DNA of 64,000 bases from Allosphingosinicella sp. (GTDB lineage Bacteria > Pseudomonadota > Alphaproteobacteria > Sphingomonadales > Sphingomonadaceae), in contig JAUJOJ010000010.1 of NCBI GenBank assembly GCA_030447665.1, positions 1-64,000 on the forward strand, given 5' to 3'. Made by a program: the position numbers and the translations under genes. This document shows positions 56,558 to 64,000 of the stretch, in pieces. The notes beneath the pieces are model-generated. The model worked only from the letters and a program-made list of their open reading frames with translations. It was not told the origin of the DNA and made no database searches. Position 1 is the stretch's first letter, and every line of letters starts with the position of its first letter.

Positions 56558-56791
56558 TCAGCAACAGCACTTAAAGCTATGCTTCTTGTCGTCACCGTCT
56601 TTGCCGTGCCGTCCCCTGCTGCGGCCGTTATTACCGTTGTTGCCGTTGTTACCGTTGTTGCCGTTGTTGCCGTTATTGCCGTTGTTGCCGTTATTGCCGT
56701 TATTGCCGTTATTGCCGTTGTTGCCGTTGTTGCCGTTATTGCCGCCACCGCCGGAAACAAAAGTCAGTTCGTCGAAACGTAGAGCGCGCAT
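56558..56791 (-). CDS. Microcin-like (NNG)n peptide, copy D
   Basis: Identical to the 77-residue copy at 28,854-29,087, with thirteen NNG units. Confidence 0.7.
   Translation of the reverse strand: MRALRFDELTFVSGGGGNNGNNGNNGNNGNNGNNGNNGNNGNNGNNGNNGNNGNNGRSRGRHGKDGDDKKHSFKCCC
56624..56740. repeat. 9-bp tandem repeat, 13 units (copy D)
   Basis: Identical to 28,920-29,036. Confidence 0.85.
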
Positions 56792-57422
56792 CGCCTATCT
56801 CCATCTTAAGTTGCTGGAAGCCAACGTCGCTTACATCGCGGCGCTGAGCCTATACGTTTGGAGAGTGCGTATGCTCCTGCGCCTCCCCGCGACGCGTCTG
56901 TCCCAGATTGGGACGTTTCCCTCAGGTGCCACACCTTGGCGCGCTATCCGCTCTCGGAAGACGCTCGAAGTGAACGAAGGGCCGGGTCCGAGGGCGGACG
57001 AGACCGCACCAAACTTGTCCTGGCACGCACCTATTTTCCACGGCGCTTGTGGTATTTGGAGCCTGCAGATGACACTCGACGTGGGCTTGCGGCCACACCA
57101 CCATAAGCCTGAACGGAGAATGCTCACGGACCCGAAAGCATCACGTTCCAGCTCAGCAGGATGGTTCTTGAGCTATGCTGATCAGTAGACTCCAATGCTC
57201 GATCCACTAGCGAGAGCCGGTTGCGACACGCGAGAAAGTTGGCATTGATGGGATTGTCCGCACCCAAAAGATCCGATTTGGCACCGGCACTATAAGAAAT
57301 TAGGATCACTGAGCGCCTGCTCGCATGTAAGCTTGCCGCATCGTCGGCTTGTACCACTCGGGCGTCGGCGACTGCGAGCCACGAGGTCGCCCCCAACCTT
57401 CACCGACGGCAGGGAGCGACGA
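56792..57422. other. Region upstream of small proteins (copy D)
   Basis: Identical to 29,088-29,718; no gene called. Confidence 0.4.
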
Positions 57423-57635
57423 ATGTCATATTACCGGCTTTATTTTATGAGCCGCGGAAGCGGCCACATCGAACGTTTTGAGGAGATCGAGGCTGCCGAC
57501 GACGTAGCGGCCGTCCGCATTGCGCGAAAGCAGGCCGGCCAGCAGCCGCTGGAACTCTGGTGTCACAGTCGCAAGGTGACGAGGTTCGAAGCGACCTTGA
57601 TCGCAGCTGGCGACCATCACCAGCCCGCAGAATAG
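57423..57635 (+). CDS. Small conserved protein, 70 aa (copy D)
   Basis: Identical to 29,719-29,931. Confidence 0.63.
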   Translation: MSYYRLYFMSRGSGHIERFEEIEAADDVAAVRIARKQAGQQPLELWCHSRKVTRFEATLIAAGDHHQPAE

Positions 57636-57686
57636 GACGTACGCGGCAATGAACCTAATACTCGGCGGAAGGGCTGGGAGCGCCGC

Positions 57687-57830
57687 ATGAGACAAGACAT
57701 TGCATTTGCGCTGATCGCCCTCCTGCTCGCCGGCATTTCCATCTCCTGGTGGGTGGCAGCGAGAAAGAAGCGGCGCAATCGCAGGTCTTCGCTCCGAGTG
57801 GACATCCTCAAGAAGCACGGCGACGAATGA
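57687..57830 (+). CDS. 47-aa membrane peptide with LRVDILKK tail (copy D)
   Basis: Identical to 29,983-30,126. Confidence 0.53.
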   Translation: MRQDIAFALIALLLAGISISWWVAARKKRRNRRSSLRVDILKKHGDE

Positions 57831-57863
57831 GCCGTATGTACAAGTCCAGTGAGGGAGTGCGCA

Positions 57864-58307
57864 ATGGGTGGTGACAGTCTAGACGCGCGGCTGGCGCCGT
57901 TTGCTGAGTTTTTGCTGATCCTGATCGTGATGATCATGGTGGCGGCAGCTGCCAGCTACGTGCTTATGAAGATTGCACAGCGCCGGAAGGAAAAGGCTCA
58001 CAACAAGCTATCCGCTTCCCGCCGGGGCGTGGACTCGGCCATCGACCTCTTGGCCAAGGGAAGTGAAACCGAAGGTTCTCCGGTGGAGCGCGGGCGCACC
58101 GAGCGGCGGAAGCCGCGGAATGGAAGCGGCTTCGAGCTTCTGAGGTTCTTGAAGCAAGTCGCTGCCTGGTTCGAGAGGCCAAAAAGGAGCCGTCGCGGCA
58201 AGCGGCGTAGTCGCAGGACCCGCAGCAGCTCCGACAATCTTCGGATCGACATTCTGAAAAAGCCAGGGACTGCGTTCGATTCGCAACAGGAGCCCCCTAC
58301 GCCATAG
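57864..58307 (+). CDS. Membrane protein with long basic tail (copy D)
   Basis: Identical to 30,160-30,603. Confidence 0.53.
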   Translation: MGGDSLDARLAPFAEFLLILIVMIMVAAAASYVLMKIAQRRKEKAHNKLSASRRGVDSAIDLLAKGSETEGSPVERGRTERRKPRNGSGFELLRFLKQVAAWFERPKRSRRGKRRSRRTRSSSDNLRIDILKKPGTAFDSQQEPPTP

Positions 58308-58376
58308 CGGGCCACCTTCTCTTCCGATCACCAGGTGGCCCGAATCCTGGTCCGACTGGGAGTGGGGAGCATGGAG

Positions 58377-59291
58377 CTAACCGACCAGAGAACGCGAGGT
58401 GCGGTCCACCCGCAACTCGAATATGTCGGGCCGGGCATAATGGCCGACCGCATCGAAATCGAATTTTGCCCGCGGGATTTCGCTCATGTCGAGATCGGCG
58501 GCCAGCACGGCCTCGCGTCCGTAAACGGAGCTGACCAATTCCTCCCCGAGCGGGCCGATGATGCTGCTGCCGCCGCGAATGAGAACGGTTCCTGGGTCAT
58601 TCCCCTGGAACGGCTCATAGTCGGACGGGCAATCGGCGCGGGTGAGATACTGGGCGGAGGAAAGCACGAAGCAGCGGCCTTCGACCGCGATGTGGCGCAT
58701 GCTTGCGGCCCACATGTCGCGGTCGTCGACGGTAGGCGCGCAGTAGATCTCGATGCCCTGGGCGTACATGGCCGTCCTGAGGAGCGGCATGTAATTCTCC
58801 CAGCAGATCACCGCCCCGATCCGGCCGACCGGCGTCTCCAGGACGGGGAGCGTAGAGCCGTCGCCCATGCCCCAGATCAGCCGCTCCATGGCGGTCGGCA
58901 TCAGCTTCCGGTGCTTGGCGAGCAGGGCACCATCGGCACCGAAGAACAGCGCCGTGCAATAAAGCGTGCCGCCGTCGCGCTCGATGACCCCGACGACCAT
59001 GTGCATCCGATGCTCGGCCGCGGCCTCCGACATCGAAGCGGTCTCCGGACCGGGAACCGCAATGGCGCTTTCATAATAACGGCGAAACCATTCCCGCCCC
59101 TCGGGCGAGCGCGAGCCGACCCGGGCGCCGAAGTCGATGCCTTTGGGGTAGCCGCCGACAAACGCTTCAGGGAAGACCGCCAGGCGAGCGCCTTCGCTCG
59201 CCGCCTCGGCGGCAAAGCGGCGCAGCTTGTCCATCGTGGCGGGAGTGTCGAACAGGACCGATCCGGCTTGAACGACGGCGACGCGGGCCAT
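58377..59291 (-). CDS. Nitrilase, intact (copy D)
   Basis: The 304-residue protein has the nitrilase-superfamily triad: Glu42 in LAVFPEAFVGGYPKG, Lys129 in HRKLMPT and Cys163 in [12 protein letters not shown]. The CWENYMPL context is that of true nitrilases, which convert nitriles to carboxylic acids and ammonia, rather than amidases. Length is a little short of plant and fungal nitrilases but normal for bacterial ones. ATG 59,291 (MARVAVVQAG) is the only sensible start. It ends a run LLM-DoxX-nitrilase on the minus strand, and is the reference for the broken copies A and B. Confidence 0.88.
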   Translation of the reverse strand: MARVAVVQAGSVLFDTPATMDKLRRFAAEAASEGARLAVFPEAFVGGYPKGIDFGARVGSRSPEGREWFRRYYESAIAVPGPETASMSEAAAEHRMHMVVGVIERDGGTLYCTALFFGADGALLAKHRKLMPTAMERLIWGMGDGSTLPVLETPVGRIGAVICWENYMPLLRTAMYAQGIEIYCAPTVDDRDMWAASMRHIAVEGRCFVLSSAQYLTRADCPSDYEPFQGNDPGTVLIRGGSSIIGPLGEELVSSVYGREAVLAADLDMSEIPRAKFDFDAVGHYARPDIFELRVDRTSRSLVG

Positions 59292-59301
59292 GGCTGATCC
59301 T

Positions 59302-59736
59302 TCAGCCGCTTTCGCGCCCGCCAGCGCGTCCGCCCAAGGATGCGATCCGATCCTCGTGCCGCAGAAGGAAGAGCGCGATCAGGCCGGCCAGCATCGGCCA
59401 GGCGGCGAAGAAGAGGATGTTCTTGAGCGGCTGCAGATAAGCGCTCCAGGACACCAGAGTGGTCACGCCGTGCATGAGCAGCACCGCCCCGTAGGTCCAG
59501 GTTCGCGCAGCCCCAGCAGGAAAGCTACGACGAGCAGTGCTTGAGCGATGCCGATCATGGGAATCAGCGATTTCCCCGATCCCGGACAGGCCGTAGAAGC
59601 TTTCGAACACCGCGGCGCCATGGCCGGGGTTGAGGATCTTGTCGAACGCCCAAACCATCATCACCAGTCCAAGGCTCAGCCTTAGCAGAAGAAGAGAAAC
59701 TGCAAGGCGGCGTTCCAGATCGTTCGTCACTCTCAT
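59302..59736 (-). pseudogene. DoxX-family membrane protein (copy D), frameshifted
   Basis: Against the intact copy at 31,597 it has an extra C in the run 59,574-59,577 (four C instead of three) and lost bases near 59,509, so residues in the middle (ADSHDRHRSSTARR) are out of frame before the frame is restored at RTWTYGAVLL. The MTND codon is GTG here, so ATG 59,736 (MRVTND) would be used. Confidence 0.78.
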
Positions 59737-59847
59737 CTCCTTTGGCCCCCGCTGCCCGATCAACCGCTCAGCTTCGAATAGGCTGCTTCCGGTTCGCCTG
59801 CGGTCCGGGTCTCCTCCGCCTCCCTTTGTGCGCCTCGCCCGCTCGGC

Positions 59848-60899
59848 TTACTCGGCGGGCTCGAGCAGAGGGGCAGCCGTCGTCGCCGGCTGGATGACCT
59901 GGGCGGAGAAGCGCTCCATCTCCTCGGCCTGGGGGCTCATCTGGAGCAGGAGGAGGTCAAGGCCGGCATCCTCATATTGCTCGATCTTCTCACGGATCTG
60001 CTCGGGCGTACCGATGAGCCGAGGGCGAAGACCGCGGTTCGTGACCGAATATTCCTGGATCTTGAGCTCGCGCTCGAGCTGCGTTCCGGACAGCCACTGC
60101 TCGAAATTGTCGAAGCCGGCGGGGGCTTGCCCTTCATGTCGGTGATGCGCGCCACCTCGGCCTCGGCCTCGCGCTCGCTGTCGCGGACGATCGCATAAGC
60201 GGCCATGCCGTAGGTCATCGGCGGCTTTCCGGCGCGGTCGCGGCGGGCGCGCATGTCGGCGATCTTGCCGCGAATGACTTCCGCCCCGTCGCCATGCATC
60301 ACATAGGCATCGCATTGCGCGGTGATCATCGCCTTGGCCGCCTCGGATTCGCCGCCGGCATAGACCACCGGCTTGCGCACCGGCTTGGGCTCGTTGATCG
60401 CCTCCTCGGTCCGGTAGAACTGCCCTTCGAAGCTGAAGCGCCGCTCGCTCCACAGGCCTTCGACCACCTTCAGCCACTCGGACGTCCGGGCGTAGCGGTC
60501 GTCATGCTGGTCGAACTGGAGGCCATATTGCGTTGCCTCGTCGGCCCACCAGGAGGAGACGACGTTCAGCGCCAGCCGGCCATTGCTGATCCGGTCGATG
60601 TTCGAAGCCTGCTTGGCGAACAAGGCGGGCTGATGGAAGTTCGGCCGAACCGCCACCATCAGCTCGATCGACTTCGTCACCGCCGCCAGCGCCGCCGCCG
60701 TCGACCAGGCATCGAGCGCCGGCGCGTCGCGGCCCTTGGTATCGTTCATGTTGAGCTCGGCGATCAGCGTCAGATCATAGCCGATCTCCTCCGACCGGCG
60801 CACCAGCCGCGACATATAGTCCCAGGTCGCCTGCATCCGCTCGTCTTCGACGTTGCGCAGCCAGCCGCCGAAGACGGGAGCCCAAAAGCCGTATCTCAT
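59848..60899 (-). pseudogene. LLM-class flavin-dependent monooxygenase (copy D), frameshifted
   Basis: Same break after DMKGKPP as in unit A (near 60,120), otherwise continuous from ATG 60,899 to TAA-side stop 59,848. Four amino-acid differences from unit A, such as WSERRFSF for WSEPRFSF. The restored protein of about 350 residues would oxidise a small organic sulfur or nitrogen compound with FMNH2 and O2, by family. Confidence 0.82.
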
Positions 60900-61067
60900 T
60901 TGCAACTCTCTTCGTCAGCAGGTTTGCCGGCGCCCGATACGCCCACGGAAAGATTCTGTCCCCTTCGCAGGCTGGGAAAAGGCGGCCCGCGGAGAAGGAG
61001 CGGCCGTTTACGATTTAAATTCGGTCGGTTCAACCGCGACCAAGACAATGCATTTTCAATTCCCGCA

Positions 61068-61087
61068 ATCTGCTCGATCGAGCAGAT
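61068..61087. promoter_or_regulatory. Candidate operator, perfect 20-bp palindrome (copy D)
   Basis: Perfect 20-bp inverted repeat with core TGCTCGATCGAGCA, about 170 bp upstream of the LLM start. Likely bound by a dimeric regulator, possibly one not in the window. Confidence 0.55.
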
Positions 61088-61176
61088 CCTTCTAAGTTCC
61101 GCGCCCTGGAGAGATGAGATCGCGCGCAGGGCCCGTCACGCTCCCGGCAAAAGCATCACGCCGACGCCGCGCTGCT

Positions 61177-61767
61177 TCAGGCGATCCTGTTCGCTTCGTC
61201 AAAGGGCAGGCGGGGGCCTCGCGGATAGTGGCCGGCCGGATCGGCATAGCCCAGCGTCAGGATGAAATTCGACCGGATGCTCGTGCCGGCGAAAAAGGCT
61301 TCGTCGACCGCCGAATTGTCGAAGCCCGACATCGGCCCGACGCCGAAACCGAGCGCACGCGCCGCGATGATCAGATAGGCTCCCTGAAGCGAGGCGTTGC
61401 GGAAGGCGGTGTCCCTGATCACCTGCTCGTTGCCGACGAACCAGCTTCGCGCGTCCGCAGCGGGGTAGAGTTGGGGGAGCTTTTCATGGAATTCGAGATC
61501 CATGCCGATGATTGCGCTGACCGGAGCGCTCAGGATCTTCTTCCTGTTCCCGGCCGATGCGCATCCGGCGAGTGTCGCCTTGGCTTCCTCGCTCATGCAC
61601 CAGACGATGCGCGCGGGCATGCTATTGGCCGAAGTCGGACCCCATTTCATCAGGTCCCAGATCTCGCGAAGCTGCTCGATCGTGACCTCGCGGTCGTGAT
61701 AAGTGTTGGTGGTCCGCGCGCTGCGGAAAATCAGGTCGAGATCCTGCTCGGAAAGTCGGCTGGTCAT
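61177..61767 (-). CDS. RutE-like nitroreductase (malonic semialdehyde reductase type), intact
   Basis: The 196-residue flavoprotein starts MTSRLSEQDLDLIFRSARTT and has [57 protein letters not shown] and [20 protein letters not shown], the pattern of RutE/HadB-type nitroreductases. RutE reduces malonic semialdehyde in uracil breakdown, but no other rut gene is present except a distant LLM oxygenase, so the substrate here is open. It is upstream of the LLM gene on the same strand. Confidence 0.88.
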   Translation of the reverse strand: MTSRLSEQDLDLIFRSARTTNTYHDREVTIEQLREIWDLMKWGPTSANSMPARIVWCMSEEAKATLAGCASAGNRKKILSAPVSAIIGMDLEFHEKLPQLYPAADARSWFVGNEQVIRDTAFRNASLQGAYLIIAARALGFGVGPMSGFDNSAVDEAFFAGTSIRSNFILTLGYADPAGHYPRGPRLPFDEANRIA

Positions 61768-61807
61768 CGTGTCTCCTGCTGCGGCCTCACGGGTTCTGGG
61801 GCCTGAT

Positions 61808-61846
61808 CGGCTTCGGCGGAAGCGCTTTGCCGTTCCGCCGAAGCCG
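61808..61846. terminator. Strong hairpin downstream of mmcB
   Basis: Perfect 14-bp arms CGGCTTCGGCGGAA/TTCCGCCGAAGCCG around an 11-base loop. It lies between the mmcB end and the nitroreductase start and just outside copy D. No T run on the minus strand, so factor-independent termination is not certain. Confidence 0.5.
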
Positions 61847-61888
61847 TGAATTAGGCCCTTTTCATAGGGTTAAGACCTTGATCAGGCG

Positions 61889-62386
61889 CTAGCTGAAGCC
61901 GAACAAATCGGGTTCGATATCGCCGACCAGCCGCCGCGCGGCCCGGCGGGCGAAGCGAAGGGTCTCCGCTTTCCGCCGCGCCCCCGCGAGCTTGCGGACC
62001 GGCGCCTCGCGCACCACGGCGGCATCGTAGCGGTCGGCGACGATCAGGCCGCAGCAATCGGGCTGGAATGCGGGCTGGGCGAACGGCTCGATGCCGAATC
62101 CCGCCGGCACCGCCCAATAGAAACGGTCGCAATAATCGAGATAATCACGCCACTTATGGTCGCCCAGCAGATCCGCGCGCGAGACCTTGATCTCGACGAT
62201 GGTCAGCATGCCCTTGCCGCAGATCGCCATCATGTCGGCGCGCCGGCCGTTGGGAAGCGGCACCTCGCAGATGGCGAACAGGTCCTGGCGGTAGAACAGC
62301 CGGGTCACCCCGCGCGCGACGTCCTGCGCGGCAAGCGGTGCGCCCGAAAAACAGGACTCGCGTTCGGGATTCGCCAGGCTCGCCAT
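61889..62386 (-). CDS. mmcB: MmcB-family DNA repair protein
   Basis: A 165-residue protein with GVTRLFYRQDLFAICEVPLP, NGRRADMMAICGKGMLTIVE and IKVSRADLLGDHKWRDYLDY, matching the MmcB family with a PD-(D/E)xK-like core (Asp, EIK). In Caulobacter MmcB acts with ImuABC in mutagenic repair; in this window none of those genes is adjacent. ATG 62,386. Confidence 0.88.
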   Translation of the reverse strand: MASLANPERESCFSGAPLAAQDVARGVTRLFYRQDLFAICEVPLPNGRRADMMAICGKGMLTIVEIKVSRADLLGDHKWRDYLDYCDRFYWAVPAGFGIEPFAQPAFQPDCCGLIVADRYDAAVVREAPVRKLAGARRKAETLRFARRAARRLVGDIEPDLFGFS

Positions 62387-62548
62387 TCGGCCACGCTAGA
62401 ATGAACAGGGAACATTGGGAAGCCGCGGCGCCAATATACCTGGCCCGGAGCCGAATGCCCGCTCTGGGTGGAAGCGGACCTAATGCCGTTGCTCGACCAG
62501 AGAGAGAAGCTTTGTACTATGCCCGTCTGCTCTTCGCATTATCGAACT

Positions 62549-62572
62549 AAAAAGGGGCCGAAGCCCCTTTTT
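62549..62572. terminator. Bidirectional intrinsic terminator
   Basis: AAAAAGGGGC-CGAA-GCCCCTTTTT, a classic stem with T run on both strands. It directly follows the stop of the Asn-rich gene on the minus strand. Confidence 0.85.
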
Positions 62573-62573
62573 G

Positions 62574-63494
62574 TTATCCGCGTTCGCCGCGCCTACGTTT
62601 CGGCGGTGGGGGTGCATATTCGATAGGCGGTGGCGGCTCGTCGTACGCCATCGGCGGCGGCGCGTAGGTCACTGCCTCACAAGGTGTCCCGGCATTTTGC
62701 ATGGCGACACGAACGCGCTCGTCGATGCAGAGCAGTTGGACTGCGCCCTCGCGCATGCCCATGTGGTGAAGCTCACGGGAGAGCTTGATCGTCTCGCAGA
62801 TCCGGTCCCGCTTCGTGCCGCCAAGGCTCACACCAAGGATGCCGGTCTGAACGCCGGCACTCGCGCTACCCAAACAGGTGTCGATGCCGGAAGTCAGCGG
62901 AGCAGCATATGCCGTGCTCACCGGGATACGGCGGTTGCGCGCCTGAATGAAGGTGTCGCCCTCCACCGACACGTTCGACGACAGGTTCGACGAGTTGTTG
63001 GCGTTGTTCGTGTTCGAGTTCGACGCGGTGGCCGTAGAAGGCCCGGTGGAGACGTTGCCAATGCTGGCAGTGCCGCCAGTGGCCGATGCACCGGCCGTCG
63101 CTCCAGCATGCGCCGCAGCACCAGCACGAGCACTGTTCCGGTTCCGGTTGCTGTTCGTGTTGGCGTTCTGGTTGCTGTTCGCGTTGAAATTATCATTGCT
63201 GTTCGCGTTGAAATTCTCATTGCTGTTCGTGTTGGTATTCTGGCCGAAGTTGACGTTCGGCAACTGACCAACAGGTGTTCCCTTCGGCGGTGCTTCCCAA
63301 GTTGGCGGCACCGGCTGATAGACGAGCTTCGGCGGCTTCGCCGGGTGCGCCGGCTTAGGGCCATAGTTGATGTGCGGCAGCTTCGCGATCGGGATGCCTT
63401 GCGGCTTCGGGTATCGAGGGTACGGATATCCCGACCCTGTCGCGAGCGCCGGCGTTGCCAGGGCCACGCTGGCGAGAAGGAGTATGAGACGCAT
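62574..63494 (-). CDS. Exported Asn-rich repeat protein
   Basis: From ATG 63,494, preceded by GGGAG, the 306-residue protein has a signal peptide (MRLILLLASVALATPALATG), a Pro/Lys-rich segment, a region of about 45 residues built on FNANSN and NTNSN repeats, an Ala/Gly/Ser-rich stretch, and a C-terminal domain with conserved Cys (GIDTCLGSASAGVQTG, RDRICETIKLSREL, LLCIDERVR, GTPCEAV) and a proline-rich end. The frame is open upstream to 63,800 without coding character. The role is unknown; a surface or extracellular protein is likely. Confidence 0.72.
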   Translation of the reverse strand: MRLILLLASVALATPALATGSGYPYPRYPKPQGIPIAKLPHINYGPKPAHPAKPPKLVYQPVPPTWEAPPKGTPVGQLPNVNFGQNTNTNSNENFNANSNDNFNANSNQNANTNSNRNRNSARAGAAAHAGATAGASATGGTASIGNVSTGPSTATASNSNTNNANNSSNLSSNVSVEGDTFIQARNRRIPVSTAYAAPLTSGIDTCLGSASAGVQTGILGVSLGGTKRDRICETIKLSRELHHMGMREGAVQLLCIDERVRVAMQNAGTPCEAVTYAPPPMAYDEPPPPIEYAPPPPKRRRGERG

Positions 63495-63600
63495 CGTGCT
63501 CTCCCTGTTAAAAGCTAGTTTTCCCGCCCGAACGGTTGATGGTATGCGCCTCAGCAACCATGTGTCAACGAGCCGACAGGGAGCGAATGTCCCCTTATGA

Positions 63601-63837
63601 GACAGGGTCGGAGTTGACCTGATTGCACTGCTCAGAAGCCGGTGGATCGCCGTCCTCACCTTCCCTGCGTTTGCTCTCCATTCGGAATGGCTGCCTTGGG
63701 CGGCCAGCCGATGCTCGCCAGCCGCTTTCTGGCCAGATCGGTGACCTGCGCAGACGCACGCCGGCCGCCACTCTCGATGTCCGCAATGGGTGGAAAGCAA
63801 ATCCTCGGGGCCTGGTCACCGCTCGGGTCTGCACTCC
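63601..63837. other. Intergenic region with a possible dispersed repeat
   Basis: No gene seen. The stretch near 63,777-63,800 (ATGTCCGCAATGGGTGGAAA) resembles a repeat often found between genes in sphingomonads. I hold this with low confidence. Confidence 0.3.
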
Positions 63838-64000
63838 CTATTCGAGGCGAAGAAGGTAGACGGCATTGGGCACCCCGAACCGATCGGGAACGCGCCTCTC
63901 GAGCTTGAAACCCATCCTGAGATAAAGCGCCAGGGCAACGTCCATTGCCGGGCTGGTGTGAAGCGCGATGACTGAGGCCCCATCCCGACGGGCACGTTGC
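63838..64000 (-). CDS. GNAT N-acetyltransferase, C-terminal part (cut by window edge)
   Basis: The minus-strand frame entering from the window edge reads RRDGASVIALHTSPAMDVAL, ALYLRMGFKLERRVPDRFGV and NAVYLLRLE before TAG at 63,838. The ALYLRMGFKLE motif is the typical last strand-helix of GNAT acetyltransferases. Substrate unknown; the acetyl-CoA site lies outside the window. Confidence 0.7.
   Translation of the reverse strand, partial: QRARRDGASVIALHTSPAMDVALALYLRMGFKLERRVPDRFGVPNAVYLLRLE

Larger units (their letters stand above)
55668..61776. repeat. Copy D of unit A (6.1-kb repeat)
   Basis: Matches 27,964-34,090 at an offset of 27,704, falling to 27,684 after a variable spot between DoxX and LLM. 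Differences are few and include single-base homopolymer changes and a short rewritten spacer. Confidence 0.9.

Noticed and set aside
62401-62550. 49-aa frame MNREHWEAAAPIYLARSR ending at the terminator
   Set aside because: No ribosome site or recognisable family, and the end at the terminator can be chance. It could be reconsidered if conserved in relatives.
1-64000. tRNA or rRNA genes, prophage, insertion sequences
   Set aside because: I saw no cloverleaf pattern, no rRNA sequence, and no transposase or integrase frame that would explain the repeated array.

Overview
The window looks like a chromosomal segment of a high-GC alphaproteobacterium of the Sphingomonadaceae. Supporting signs are the run rsmB-rpe-heparinase II/III-purH, the hemC-hemD-mitofilin-like run, an MmcB-type DNA repair gene, a DUF1674 (SDHAF4-like) gene, and the style of the intergenic palindromic repeats. 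This is inference from gene content; no rRNA or tRNA gene was seen.

Bases 1-27,450 are ordinary, densely packed core genome: tldD (partial), a CHCC zinc-finger protein, an ABC ATPase, nadB, a PIN toxin-antitoxin pair, a lipoprotein-like alpha/beta hydrolase, a CPA1 antiporter, polA, a flippase-like protein, a FAD/Rieske oxidoreductase, purH, heparinase, rpe, rsmB, a DUF1674 gene, gpsA, tsaD, hemC, hemD, a mitofilin-like membrane protein, and several accessory exported or envelope proteins. Three short genes or essential genes here (DUF1674, gpsA, tsaD) and a DUF4142 gene each carry one small indel, which looks more like residual sequencing error than real gene loss.

Bases 27,700-61,770 are a large multi-copy array. 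One complete unit reads: Cupin_6/AraC regulator; a short peptide with a microcin-type double-glycine leader, a (NNG)n repeat and a Cys-Cys-Cys end; a small conserved protein; two small membrane proteins with basic LR(V/I)DILKK tails; then, on the minus strand, nitrilase, DoxX, LLM flavin monooxygenase and RutE-like nitroreductase; then a metal-related block (DUF2231 protein, membrane protein, folE, cupredoxin, DUF4142, truncated globin, ZIP transporter, multicopper oxidase, TonB receptor). Copies are: unit A (27.7-34.1 kb) followed by metal block E1 (34.1-40.5 kb) and a TonB gene; a diverged partial copy B (42.8-46.8 kb) followed by metal block E2 (46.8-53.15 kb, almost identical to E1); a diverged partial copy C (53.4-55.67 kb); and D (55.67-61.77 kb, nearly identical to A at an offset of about 27.7 kb). 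Blocks E1, E2 and B are riddled with frame breaks, while A and D break in different places, so each can be used to correct the other. The array may be a real tandem amplification, an assembly artefact, or both.

Bases 61,800-64,000 return to ordinary genome: mmcB, an Asn-rich exported protein, and the end of a GNAT acetyltransferase. The most interesting biology is the (NNG)n peptide family, present three times with two different sequences and repeat counts, next to an AraC regulator and small membrane proteins.
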